A stretch of 64,000 nt of DNA from NCBI RefSeq assembly GCF_001187785.1, contig NZ_CP012154.1, positions 62,001 through 126,000 on the forward strand, written 5' to 3'. The stretch is from Wenzhouxiangella marina. Its GTDB lineage: Bacteria; Pseudomonadota; Gammaproteobacteria; Xanthomonadales; Wenzhouxiangellaceae. Position 1 is the first letter of the stretch, and the number at the start of each line of letters is the position of its first letter. A program made the translations under genes and the position numbers. Under the pieces are notes generated by a model, which saw only the letters and a program-made list of their open reading frames with translations, had not been told where the DNA came from and searched no databases. This document shows positions 51,005 to 60,700 of the stretch, one piece after another.

Positions 51005-54000
51005 ATGCAACGTTCTGTGTTTGTCGCCTTTCTAGGCCTGCTTCTGACCTTCCATGGCGAAGCCTTCGGCCAGACCCCCATCGGTGGAACACTTGCAGGC
51101 GATACCAACTATGCGGCAGGGACCTATCATCTGGTCTCCGATCTGATTGTGCCGAATGGCGTCACGTTGACGCTGTCACCAGCTGCCATCATCAAGAGCG
51201 ATCCGGGGCGGCGGATCATCGTTGATGGCGCGCTGGCGGCGACGGGAAATGCAGTCGACCCCATCGTCTTCACGGAAGCGCGCGACGACAGCGTCGGGCT
51301 CCCGATCACGCCTGGTCCACCGGCACCGGGGACCTGGAACGGCATCGAAGTGCGCGCCGGCGGCAGTGCGGTGCTGGAGCACGCCCGCATCCGCTACACG
51401 GGCAACTCGAGCTTTCTGAACTGGGGCATCCGCAAGGACGGCGCCGGTAGCCTGACGATCAGCCAGTCCGAGATCACCCTCGGCTCTCGCCAGGGCCTGG
51501 TCGTGACCGGCAGCGGCGGAGTGGTCTCGGTCAGCAACACGCTGATCGACAGCAACGGACAGACCGGCGTCTACGTGGAGGACTCCAACGCCACCCTCAG
51601 CCTGGTCGACAACCAGATCACGGCCAACGGGAACGGTCTGCAGTTCGGTCAGTTCGTCGGCTTCTCGGGCGCGCTGACCATGACCGGGAACCAGGTCACC
51701 GGCAACAGCCTCTCGGGTCTGTATGTGACGGTTCTGCCGATCGCCGGCGGTATCAGCGGCAACACCTTCAGCGGCAACGACCAGAACCTGGCGCCGATCC
51801 GCCTTGCCCCCAACGCGTCGGGCACGGTCATCGACGCCAGTAACGTCCTCGATGGACCGATTCGGGTCGATGGCGGCAACCTCGCGGCCGGTCTGACCAG
51901 CTGGAGCAGTCCGTTCACCTATCGCCTGACCGGCGAGGTCGCGGTGCCGGCCGGCGCGACCCTGACCCTGCCGCCGGGCACGGTGGTCAAGGCCGATGTG
52001 GGATCGAGGCGCCTGATCGTGGATGGCGACCTGAGCGCGATCGGCACCGGTGTCCAACCGATTGTCCTGACCGAGATCCGTGACGACACGGCCGGCGGCG
52101 ACAGCGGCTTTGCCGGCGATCCCGCCCCCGGAGCCTGGAACGGCATCGAAGTCCGGGACGGCGGCAGCGCGGTGCTGGAGCATGCCCGCATCCGCTACAC
52201 GGGCAACTCGAGCTTTCTGAACTGGGGCATCCGCAAGGACGGCGCCGGCAGCCTGACGATCAGCCAGTCCGAGATCACCCTCGGCTCTCGCCAGGGCCTG
52301 GTCGTGACCGGCAGCGGCGGAGTGGTCTCGGTCAGCAACACGCTGATCGACAGCAACGGACAGACCGGCGTCTACGTGGAGGACTCCAACGCCACCCTCA
52401 GCCTGGTCGACAACCAGATCACGGCCAACGGGAACGGTCTGCAGTTCGGTCAGTTCGTCGGCTTCTCGGGCGCGCTGACCATGACCGGTAACCAGGTCAC
52501 CGGCAACAGCCTCTCGGGTCTGTATGTGACGGTTCTGCCGATCGCCGGCGGTATCAGCGGCAACACCTTCAGCGGCAACGACCAGAACCTGGCGCCGATC
52601 CGCCTTGCCCCCAACGCGTCGGGCACGGTCATCGACGCCAGTAACGTCCTCGATGGACCGATTCGGGTCGATGGCGGCAACCTCGCGGCCGGTCTGACCA
52701 GCTGGAGCAGTCCGTTCACCTATCGCCTGACCGGCGAGGTCGCGGTGCCGGCCGGCGCGACCCTGACCCTGCCGCCGGGCACGGTGGTCAAGGCCGATGT
52801 GGGATCGAGGCGCCTGATCGTGGATGGCGACCTGAGCGCGATCGGCACCGGTGTCCAACCGATTGTCCTGACCGAGATCCGTGACGACACGGCCGGCGGC
52901 GACAGCGGCTTTGCCGGCGATCCCGCCCCCGGAGCCTGGAACGGCATCGAAGTCCGGGACGGCGGCAGCGCGGTGCTGGAGCATGCCCGCATCCGCTACA
53001 CGGGCAACTCGAGCTTTCTGAACTGGGGCATCCGCAAGGACGGCGCCGGCAGCCTGACGATCAGCCAGTCCGAGATCACCCTCGGCTCTCGCCAGGGCCT
53101 GGTCGTGACCGGCAGCGGCGGAGTGGTCTCGGTCAGCAACACGCTGATCGACAGCAACGGACAGACCGGCGTCTACGTGGAGGACTCCAACGCCACCCTC
53201 AGCCTGGTCGACAACCAGATCACGGCCAACGGGAACGGTCTGCAGTTCGGTCAGTTCGTCGGCTTCTCGGGCGCGCTGACCATGACCGGTAACCAGGTCA
53301 CCGGCAACAGCCTCTCGGGTCTGTATGTGACGGTTCTGCCGATCGCCGGCGGTATCAGCGGCAACACCTTCAGCGGCAACGACCAGAACCTGGCGCCGAT
53401 CCGCCTTGCCCCCAACGCGTCGGGCACGGTCATCGACGCCAGTAACGTCCTCGATGGACCGATTCGGGTCGATGGCGGCAACCTCGCGGCCGGTCTGACC
53501 AGCTGGAGCAGTCCGTTCACCTATCGCCTGACCGGCGAGGTCGCGGTGCCGGCCGGCGCGACCCTGACCCTGCCGCCGGGCACGGTGGTCAAGGCCGATG
53601 TGGGGGGCCGATCGCTGACCGTGCTGGGTCTGCTCGAGGCCGTGGGCACTTCGGCTGAGCCTGTGGTGTTCACCGAGATTCGCGATGACACGGTCGGGGG
53701 CGACAGCGGCTTCCCCGGCGATCCCGCTCCCGGAGCCTGGAACGGCATCGATATCCGCGACGGCGGCAGCGCAGTGCTTGAGCAGGCGCGCATCCGCTAC
53801 ACCGGACAATCGACTTTCCTGACCTGGGCCATCCGCAAGTTCGGCAGCGGTGATCTCGTGCTCCTCGATACCTACATTGCGTTCGGGTCGCGAGACGGGG
53901 TCGTCATCGATGGTGCCGGTGGCAGCCTGCTGCTGCAGGGCAATCGCATCGAGGGCATGGGTGGCAACGGCATGATCATCCGCAACGCCGCCGCTTCGAT

Positions 54001-54457
54001 TCAGATCCTGTCGAACCGGATTCTCGACAATCTCGGCAACGGGGTACTCATCGAGGAGGCCTCACCACTCATTCAGAACAGTCGACTGGCCAGGAACGCA
54101 CAGGCCGGGGTCCGGGTGAGCGGTGCTTCCAGTGCGCCGACCCTGACGGCCAACTGGATCAGCGGCAACAACGTGGGCGTTGACAGCTACAGCGGTGCGA
54201 ACCCGCTGATCGGTGGCAGCGAGGGCAGTGGCAACGACCTCGTCGACAACACGCTGTTCGGTGTCCGCAACAACGACTCGGGTCTGGTCATCGATGCGCG
54301 CTTCAACTGGTGGGGGCATCCCTCCGGGCCCCAGGACCCGATCGGGAACCCGACGGGCCTGGGCGATGCGGTCAGCGAATGGGTGGATTACAGCGATTTT
54401 CTGGATCGCTCCGCTGTCGACGGGCTGTTCAGCGATCGCTTCCTTTCGCAGCCCTGA
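51005..54457 (+). CDS. Secreted beta-helix repeat protein with three near-identical 267-residue units
   Basis: The ATG at 51005 is set by an AGAGAGGG site and gives 1150 residues with a signal peptide ('S-V-F-V-A-F-L-G-L-L-L-T-F-H-G-E-A-F-G-Q'). The body is right-handed beta-helix-like (repeating N-x-[IL]-x-x-N-G, 'G-V-Y-V', 'G-L-Y-V' turns, as in NosD/pectate-lyase folds). Three copies of a 267-residue unit are almost identical; a fourth, diverged unit follows. It ends in G-L-F-S-D-R-F-L-S-Q-P, a variant of the shared tail. No catalytic motif was recognised; a surface adhesin or glycan-binding role is inferred. Copy number probably varies between strains. Confidence 0.75.
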   Translation: MQRSVFVAFLGLLLTFHGEAFGQTPIGGTLAGDTNYAAGTYHLVSDLIVPNGVTLTLSPAAIIKSDPGRRIIVDGALAATGNAVDPIVFTEARDDSVGLPITPGPPAPGTWNGIEVRAGGSAVLEHARIRYTGNSSFLNWGIRKDGAGSLTISQSEITLGSRQGLVVTGSGGVVSVSNTLIDSNGQTGVYVEDSNATLSLVDNQITANGNGLQFGQFVGFSGALTMTGNQVTGNSLSGLYVTVLPIAGGISGNTFSGNDQNLAPIRLAPNASGTVIDASNVLDGPIRVDGGNLAAGLTSWSSPFTYRLTGEVAVPAGATLTLPPGTVVKADVGSRRLIVDGDLSAIGTGVQPIVLTEIRDDTAGGDSGFAGDPAPGAWNGIEVRDGGSAVLEHARIRYTGNSSFLNWGIRKDGAGSLTISQSEITLGSRQGLVVTGSGGVVSVSNTLIDSNGQTGVYVEDSNATLSLVDNQITANGNGLQFGQFVGFSGALTMTGNQVTGNSLSGLYVTVLPIAGGISGNTFSGNDQNLAPIRLAPNASGTVIDASNVLDGPIRVDGGNLAAGLTSWSSPFTYRLTGEVAVPAGATLTLPPGTVVKADVGSRRLIVDGDLSAIGTGVQPIVLTEIRDDTAGGDSGFAGDPAPGAWNGIEVRDGGSAVLEHARIRYTGNSSFLNWGIRKDGAGSLTISQSEITLGSRQGLVVTGSGGVVSVSNTLIDSNGQTGVYVEDSNATLSLVDNQITANGNGLQFGQFVGFSGALTMTGNQVTGNSLSGLYVTVLPIAGGISGNTFSGNDQNLAPIRLAPNASGTVIDASNVLDGPIRVDGGNLAAGLTSWSSPFTYRLTGEVAVPAGATLTLPPGTVVKADVGGRSLTVLGLLEAVGTSAEPVVFTEIRDDTVGGDSGFPGDPAPGAWNGIDIRDGGSAVLEQARIRYTGQSTFLTWAIRKFGSGDLVLLDTYIAFGSRDGVVIDGAGGSLLLQGNRIEGMGGNGMIIRNAAASIQILSNRILDNLGNGVLIEEASPLIQNSRLARNAQAGVRVSGASSAPTLTANWISGNNVGVDSYSGANPLIGGSEGSGNDLVDNTLFGVRNNDSGLVIDARFNWWGHPSGPQDPIGNPTGLGDAVSEWVDYSDFLDRSAVDGLFSDRFLSQP
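51331..53602 (+). repeat. 801-bp direct tandem coding repeat, 2.8 copies
   Basis: Identical landmarks recur at exactly 801-bp spacing: the GGCCGATGTG junction ends at 52000, 52801 and 53602. Copies 2 and 3 differ by few or no bases; copy 1 differs by only a handful of silent or near-silent changes. The unit is 267 codons, so copy number changes keep the frame. Beyond 53602 the fourth unit has diverged, mostly at the nucleotide level. Confidence 0.93.
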
Positions 54458-54481
54458 GCGAAGCACCGGCCAGCGGGTCGA

Positions 54482-55936
54482 TCATCCAGTCATGCGCTGG
54501 AAGATCCGCTGGCTGGCCTCGTCCGGCATCGCCTTGCTGCCGATGAAGATCGCGGCCAGGGCGAAGAGCACGGCGGGCAGGATTTCGTAGACGTCGAACA
54601 GGCCGCCGCTGAGCTGACCCCAGACGACCACAGTCAGGCCACCGACCAGCATGCCGGCGATGGCGCCGATCCGGCTCATTCCGGACCAGAGCAGGGACAC
54701 CACGATCACCGGCCCGAAGGCCGCACCCAGGCCGGCCCAGGCGTAGGACACCATGCTCAGTACGGTGCGGTCCGGATCGGCCGCCAGCCAGAGCGCCACC
54801 AGGGCGATGGCGACGACGGAACCGCGCCCCACCCAGACCAGCTCGGCCTGCGAGGCCTGCGGCTTGATCAGGCCCTTGTAGAAATCTTCCGCCACGGCCG
54901 AGGAGGCCACCAGCAGCTGCGAGTCGGCCGTCGACATCACGGCCGCCAGGATGGCGGCCAGACAGATGCCTGCGACGAAGGGGTGAAACAGGACTTCGAC
55001 CAGGCGCATGAACACCTTCTCCGCGTCCGGGCCGTCCAGGGTGCCGGGCAGGCCACCGATGCCGGCCATGCCGACCAGAATGGCCGCGATCAGGCAGATC
55101 GTCACCCAGCTCACGGCGATGCGACGGGCGCGGGTCAGTTCGCCGGCCGCGCGGATGCCCATGAAGCGGGCCAGGATGTGCGGCTGGCCGAAGTAGCCCA
55201 GTCCCCAGGCCAGCAGGGAAAGCACGGCCAGGAAGCTCAATGGATTCCCCTGGGCATCGGTGAAGGGGTTGAGCAGTTCCGGATTCGCGGTACGCACGGC
55301 CTCGAATAGTCCGGGATCGGCCGACCCGAAGACCATCAGCGGCACGGCCACCAGGGCGAACAGCATCAGCAGGGCCTGCAGCGCGTCGGTCCAGCTCACC
55401 GCCAGGTAGCCGCCCAGGAAGGTGTACAGGATGATCGCGGCGCCACCGGCGGCCACCGCCCAGAGGTAGGGCAGCTCGAAGACCGTTTCGAACAGGCGAC
55501 CGCCGGCGACCAGGCCGGCGGAGACATAGAGCGAGAAGAACAGGAAGATGAACAGGCCCGGCAGGATGCGCAGGATGCCGCTGCGGTCGGCGAAGCGGCG
55601 CTGGAAGTAGTCCGGCAGGGTCAGGGAGTCATCCAGCTTTTCCGTGGCCACACGCAGCCGGGTGGCCACGACGCGCCAGTTGGCCCAGGTGCCGATCAGC
55701 AGGCCAACGGCGATCCAGCCGGCTTCCAGGCCGGAGAGGTAGGCGGCCCCGGGCAGGCCGAGCAGCAGCCAGCCACTCATGTCCGAGGCGCCGGCGCTGA
55801 GCGCGGTGACGCCGCTGCCGAGCCTGCGTCCGCCGAGGATGTAGTCGGACAGGTCTCCCGTGCGTTGCCAGGCGATGATCCCCAGGCCGAGCAGGACGAC
55901 GAAGTACAGTCCAAAGGTGACATAGACCGAGTTCAT
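54482..55936 (-). CDS. putP: PutP-like sodium/solute symporter
   Basis: The ATG at 55936 (AGGGATG site) gives 484 residues; the upstream open frame is a shadow. About thirteen membrane helices are predicted. PutP-type motifs are present: 'D-Y-I-L-G-G-R-R-L-G-S-G-V-T-A-L-S-A-G-A-S-D-M-S-G-W-L-L-L-G-L-P-G-A' split over TM2, 'W-G-L-G-Y-F-G-Q-P-H-I-L-A-R-F-M', and 'A-A-V-M-S-T-A-D-S-Q-L-L-V-A-S-S'. The S-T-A-D-S-Q-L motif carries sodium-site residues in the SSS family. It most likely imports proline with Na+. It lies convergent to the beta-helix gene and divergent from the aminotransferase. Confidence 0.9.
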   Translation of the reverse strand: MNSVYVTFGLYFVVLLGLGIIAWQRTGDLSDYILGGRRLGSGVTALSAGASDMSGWLLLGLPGAAYLSGLEAGWIAVGLLIGTWANWRVVATRLRVATEKLDDSLTLPDYFQRRFADRSGILRILPGLFIFLFFSLYVSAGLVAGGRLFETVFELPYLWAVAAGGAAIILYTFLGGYLAVSWTDALQALLMLFALVAVPLMVFGSADPGLFEAVRTANPELLNPFTDAQGNPLSFLAVLSLLAWGLGYFGQPHILARFMGIRAAGELTRARRIAVSWVTICLIAAILVGMAGIGGLPGTLDGPDAEKVFMRLVEVLFHPFVAGICLAAILAAVMSTADSQLLVASSAVAEDFYKGLIKPQASQAELVWVGRGSVVAIALVALWLAADPDRTVLSMVSYAWAGLGAAFGPVIVVSLLWSGMSRIGAIAGMLVGGLTVVVWGQLSGGLFDVYEILPAVLFALAAIFIGSKAMPDEASQRIFQRMTG

Positions 55937-56036
55937 GGCGTGGCATCCCTGTGTTGATTGATGGTCGGACCGCTTGAGCCCGAAGCAGGCCAAGGGTAGC
56001 ATCCGGGGGCTTTGGTTCTGCAAGGAAACCCGCGAG

Positions 56037-56927
56037 ATGACGGCGACCGGCCCCGCTCCGATGAAGATCTGGATCAACGGCCAGCTACTGCCCGAGGATC
56101 AGGCGACCGTTTCGGTCTTCGATTCCGGCTTCGTGCTGGGCGATGGGGTCTGGGAGGGCGTCCGCGTCGTCGGTGGTCGTCCGGCCTTTCTGAGCGCGCA
56201 CCTCGATCGCCTTCGCGAAGGATCCCAGGCCCTGATGCTGACCGGTCTGCCGAGCGAGCAGGCCTTGCGGACCGCGGTGGCCGAGGTCATCGAGGCCAAC
56301 GGTCTGGTCGATGACGCGCATCTGCGCATCATGCTGACCCGGGGCGTTCGCCGCGAGCCCTACCAGAACCCCCGCCTGGCCGGCAGCGGACCGACCCTGG
56401 TCATCATCCCCGGGCACCATCCGGTCACGGAGGCGCAGGCGACCCGGCCGCAGCGCCTGTTCACGGTGCACGTTCATCGAGGAGCGCCGGACGTCCAGGA
56501 CCCCAAGCTCAACAGCCACAGCAAGCTCAACTGCATCCTCGCCTGCATCCAGGCCAACGTGGCCGGCGCCGACGAGGCCCTGATGCTCGATCCCGACGGC
56601 TTCGTGGCGACCTGCAATTCGACCCACTTCTTCATCGTGCGCCGGGGCGAAGTGCTGACCTCGGATGGGCGTTACTGCCTCGGTGGGATCACCCGCGGCC
56701 ACGTGCTCTCCCTGTGTCGCGAGCTCGGCATTCCGGCCCGCGAGACGAGCTTCAGCCTGACCGAGGTCTATTCGGCCGACGAGAGTTTCACCACCGGTAC
56801 CCTGTCCGGTCTGCGCCCGGTCGGCGAGATCGACGGGCGGCAGATCGGCGACGGGCAACGCGGTCCGATCACCGAGCGTCTGCAGCAGGCCTACGCGGAA
56901 CTGATCCGTCGACCCGATGGGGACTGA
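56037..56927 (+). CDS. Class IV PLP-dependent aminotransferase
   Basis: The ATG at 56037 gives 296 residues (an ATG at 56061 is possible). Fold-type IV motifs are clear: 'V-F-D-S-G-F-V-L-G-D-G-V-W-E-G-V-R' , 'H-L-D-R-L', the PLP Lys K163 in S-H-S-K-L-N, E196-like 'A-L-M-L-D-P-D-G-F-V-A-T-C-N-S-T-H-F-F' and 'G-I-T-R-G-H-V-L'. The family includes branched-chain and D-amino-acid aminotransferases and aminodeoxychorismate lyase. Specificity cannot be decided from these motifs. The stop overlaps the start of the sulfotransferase-like gene by 11 bp, and the two domains are known fused in plant proteins annotated as BCAT-like. Confidence 0.88.
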   Translation: MTATGPAPMKIWINGQLLPEDQATVSVFDSGFVLGDGVWEGVRVVGGRPAFLSAHLDRLREGSQALMLTGLPSEQALRTAVAEVIEANGLVDDAHLRIMLTRGVRREPYQNPRLAGSGPTLVIIPGHHPVTEAQATRPQRLFTVHVHRGAPDVQDPKLNSHSKLNCILACIQANVAGADEALMLDPDGFVATCNSTHFFIVRRGEVLTSDGRYCLGGITRGHVLSLCRELGIPARETSFSLTEVYSADESFTTGTLSGLRPVGEIDGRQIGDGQRGPITERLQQAYAELIRRPDGD

Positions 56928-57672
56928 ATTGCGCATCGCCATGTGGTCCGGGCCGCGGAACATCTCCACGGCGATGATGCGCGCCTTCGAGAATCGCTCG
57001 GACTGCGTGGTGTCGGACGAGCCTCTGTACGGTGCCTGGTTGAAACTCACCGGCGCGGATCATCCCATGCGCGAGGCCGTCATCGAGGCGATGGACTGCG
57101 ACTGGGAGCGGGTGGTCGACCGGCTGACCGGCCCGGTGCCGGACGGTGCTTCGATCTGGTACCAGAAGCACATGACCCACCACTTGCTCGACGAGATGAT
57201 CCGGCCCGACTGGCTGTCCCGCCTGCGGCACGTTTTCCTCATCCGGGATCCGACCGCGGTGGTGGCCTCCTATCTGGACAAGCGAGAGACCGTCAGCCCC
57301 GAAGACATCGGCATCCCACAACAGGCGCGCCTGTTCGATCTGATCACCGAGCTCGATGGCACTCCGCCACCGGTCGTCGACAGCGGCGCCTTTCTGGGCG
57401 ATCCCGAAGGCCATCTGCGGGCGCTCTGTCGGGCGCTGGAGATCGACTTCGATCCGGACATGCTCAGCTGGCCTTCCGGGCCACGTGACAGCGACGGTCC
57501 CTGGGCGCCGCACTGGTATCAGACGGTCTGGGCATCGACCGGTTTCGCCCCGCCACGCGAGGCATCGCCAACGCTACAAGGCCAGGCCCTGGAGGTCGCG
57601 GAACGCTGCCGACCGGACTATCAGCGCCTGCACGCCCTGCGCCTTCAGCCCCTGGCGGGCTCCGATGCATGA
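56917..57672 (+). CDS. P-loop sulfotransferase-like protein
   Basis: The 251-residue product has an N-terminal P-loop variant ('M-W-S-G-P-R-N-I-S-T-A-M-M-R-A-F'), which fits the 5'-phosphosulfate loop of sulfotransferases, and 'F-L-I-R-D-P-T-A-V-V-A-S-Y', the 3'-phosphate-binding region. This class of protein is found next to, or fused with, class IV aminotransferases. It is translationally coupled to the upstream aminotransferase (11-bp overlap), so a shared pathway is likely. Whether it transfers sulfate is unproved; some members may use other nucleotides. Cytoplasmic. Confidence 0.8.
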   Translation: MGTELRIAMWSGPRNISTAMMRAFENRSDCVVSDEPLYGAWLKLTGADHPMREAVIEAMDCDWERVVDRLTGPVPDGASIWYQKHMTHHLLDEMIRPDWLSRLRHVFLIRDPTAVVASYLDKRETVSPEDIGIPQQARLFDLITELDGTPPPVVDSGAFLGDPEGHLRALCRALEIDFDPDMLSWPSGPRDSDGPWAPHWYQTVWASTGFAPPREASPTLQGQALEVAERCRPDYQRLHALRLQPLAGSDA

Positions 57673-57790
57673 CTTTCGAGCCATGTGCCTTGACGGTGCC
57701 TGGCGTATCTTCACGAGCCTTGACGCTTTAATTGACTGCGAGCTTGACCGAGCTCCGGTTTTTCGATCGATCCTTCGGAGTACCGATTCC

Positions 57791-60700
57791 ATGAGAAAAC
57801 TGATCCTGGCCGGACTGACCCTGGCCGTGGCGAGCGCCGCCAGCGCCGATGGCACCCGTCTGCTTCGTCAACCCGACCTGTCCGATGAGCACCTGGTCTT
57901 CGTCTACGCCGGCGATCTCTGGCTGGCCCGCGCGGACGGTTCCGATCCGCGCCGTTTGACCAGCCACCCGGCCGATGAACAGGCCCCCTTCTTCTCCCCC
58001 GATGGTCGCCGGATCGCCTTCGCCGCCAACTACGAGGGCAACACGGACGTCTACGTCATCTCCGTCGATGGCGGCAACCCCGCGCGCCTGACCTGGCACC
58101 CGGGTGATGACATTCCCGTGGGCTGGAGCGCCGACGGCGAGGCCGTGGCCTTCGCCTCCCGGCGTGAGACCGACCACGGTCGATCGGCCCAGCTCTATCA
58201 TGTGCCGGTCGAGGGTGGTGCCCCGGAACGGCAGATGGCTGCCCGCTTCTTCCGCGGCCAGTGGGACGAGGACGGCGAGCGCCTGGCCTACATCGACCAT
58301 GGACCGGCCTACAACGGCCTCTACGGTGGCTCGGCCGGTTGGAAAGGCTACCGTGGTGGCACCTCGCCCTCGGTCAAGATCCTCGATATCGACAACGAGC
58401 GACTGGTCGATATCCCCGGCGAGCGGGTCAACGACATCAATCCCTTCTGGGTCGGTGATCAGGTCTACTTCGTCTCCGACCGGGACGACAAGATCTTCAA
58501 TCTGTTCCGCTTCGAGCCCGACAGCGGCGTGATCGAGCGGATCACCGATCAGCCGACCTGGGACATCCGCTGGGCCAATGGCCACGGTGAGCAGATCGTG
58601 TTCGAGGCAGGCGGGGAGATTCACCGTCTCGATACCCGTAGCGGCCGTGAATCGACCTTGAATATCCACGTGCAGCCGGATCTGCCCCAGGCCCGTCCCG
58701 GCTGGCGGGACGTGGCCGGCAACGTGCAGGCCGCACGCCTCTCGCCGAACGGCAAGCGCGCCCTGATCACCGCACGAGGCGAAGTGTTCACGGTGCCGGT
58801 CGAGTACGGCTCGACCCGCAACCTCACCACCAGCGATGGAATCCGCGAGTACAACGCCCTATGGTCGCCCGCGGGCGATCAGGTCGCCTGGGTCGTCGAG
58901 TCCCTGGATGGCCAGACCCTGGTCATCGCCGATCAGAATGGCGCGGTGATCGAGACGCACGAGCTCGGCCCCGAGTACCACCAGCTCGAGATCTGGGATG
59001 CCGAGAACGACCGCATCGTCTACACCGACCATCGTCTGGGCCTGTTCGCCATCGACCTCGATAGCGGCCGCTCGACTGAGATCGATCGCAATCCGCGCGA
59101 ATCCGCTTTCACCCTGAGCCTGTCGCCGGACGGTCGCTTCCTGGCCTACACCCGCATCGAGGCCAACTGGTTCCACGACCTCTACATCCATGACTTCGAG
59201 TCCGGCGAGTCCGTGCGGATCAGCGATGGCATGGCCGACGTGGCCTCTCCGGCCTTCAGTCCGGACGGTGCCTACCTGTTCTTCGCTGCTTCGACCAATA
59301 CCGGTCCGGCCCAGTTCGGTCTCGACATGTCCAGTCAGGAGCGCCCCTACCGCGCCGGACTGTACGCCCTGGTGCTGGCCGCCGACGGCGACTCGCCGTT
59401 GGCACCGCGCCTCGGGGACGAAGAAGCCGCCGCCGATGAGGAAGACGCCGACGCTGAAGAAGGGAGCGAGGGCAACGGCGAGGAGAACAAGCGCACCCGG
59501 ATCGACTTCGACGGTCTGTTCGAGCGCAAGGTCGCCCTGCCGGGCCCGATCGGCAACTACGGCAACCTGGCCGTGACCGCCGATGGATCCCTGTACTTCA
59601 TCGAAGGCACCCAGCCGGGTGCTTCCGTCGAGCCGCCGGGCAGCAGCTGGGGTGCCGACAACAAGCTGTTCCGCTTCGACATGGAAGACCGCGAGGCCTC
59701 GGAAGTGCTGACCGGCCTTCGTGGATTCGACGTCGCGGCCGGCGGCAAGCACCTGCTGATCCAGCTCGCCAATGGCTCGATGGCCGTGGCCGAGGCCGCT
59801 GATTCACTGGAGCCGGAAGCGCTGGACATGTCCGGCCTTCGCATGCGGATCGATCCGAGAAACGAATGGGCGCAGATCTTCGACGAAGGCTGGCGCATGC
59901 AGCGCGACTTCTTCTACGCGGCCAACCTGCACGGCCTGGACTGGGATGCGGTCTACGAGCAGTACCGTCCCCTGGTCGATCATGTCGGCCGGCGCGAGGA
60001 TCTGAACGACCTGATGGTCGAGATGATCGCCGAACTGCATGCGGGCCATAACCGCGTCGGTGGTGGCGACGTCCACCGCGAGTCCGGTCCGGGCGTCGGC
60101 CTGCTGGGCGCGAACTTCGAGATCGACGACGATCGCTGGCGCGTGGCCCGCGTCTACACCGGCGAGTCCTGGAACCCGTTCACCGAGGGGCCGCTCGCCC
60201 AGCCGGGCAACGAAGTCCAGGCTGGCGAGTACATCCTGGCCATCAACGGCCATGAGTTGAGCGCCGACGACAATCTCTTCGCCCATCTGCACAACACCAC
60301 CGGCGAGCAGGTTCGTCTGACCGTCGGTCCGCGCGCCAACGGACGTGACTCGCGCGATGTGATCGTCGAGCCGGTCGACAGCGAGGGCGCCCTGCGCCTC
60401 TGGGGCTGGGTCGAGGACAACCGGCGGAGGGTCGACGAGGCCACGGATGGTCGCATCGGCTATATCTACCTGCCGAACACGGCGGGTGCCGGGTACACCT
60501 TCTTCAACCGCATGTACCACGCCCAGATCGACCGCGAGGGTCTGATCATCGACGAGCGCTCCAACGGTGGCGGCCAGGCGGCCAACTACATCGTCGAAGT
60601 GCTCTCACGCCGTCATCTGTCGAACTGGGTCTACCGCGACGCCATGATGTCGACGACGCCGATGGGCGCCCTGCACGGGCCGAAGCTGATGATGATCGAC

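Noticed and set aside
51176-53809. An 877-codon minus-strand frame with 267-residue repeats
   Set aside because: It is simply the complement of the 801-bp coding repeat; it has no signal peptide or known domain.
57356-57790. A longer start for the tricorn protease
   Set aside because: The upstream 145 codons overlap the sulfotransferase-like gene in another frame; the signal peptide starts at 57791.
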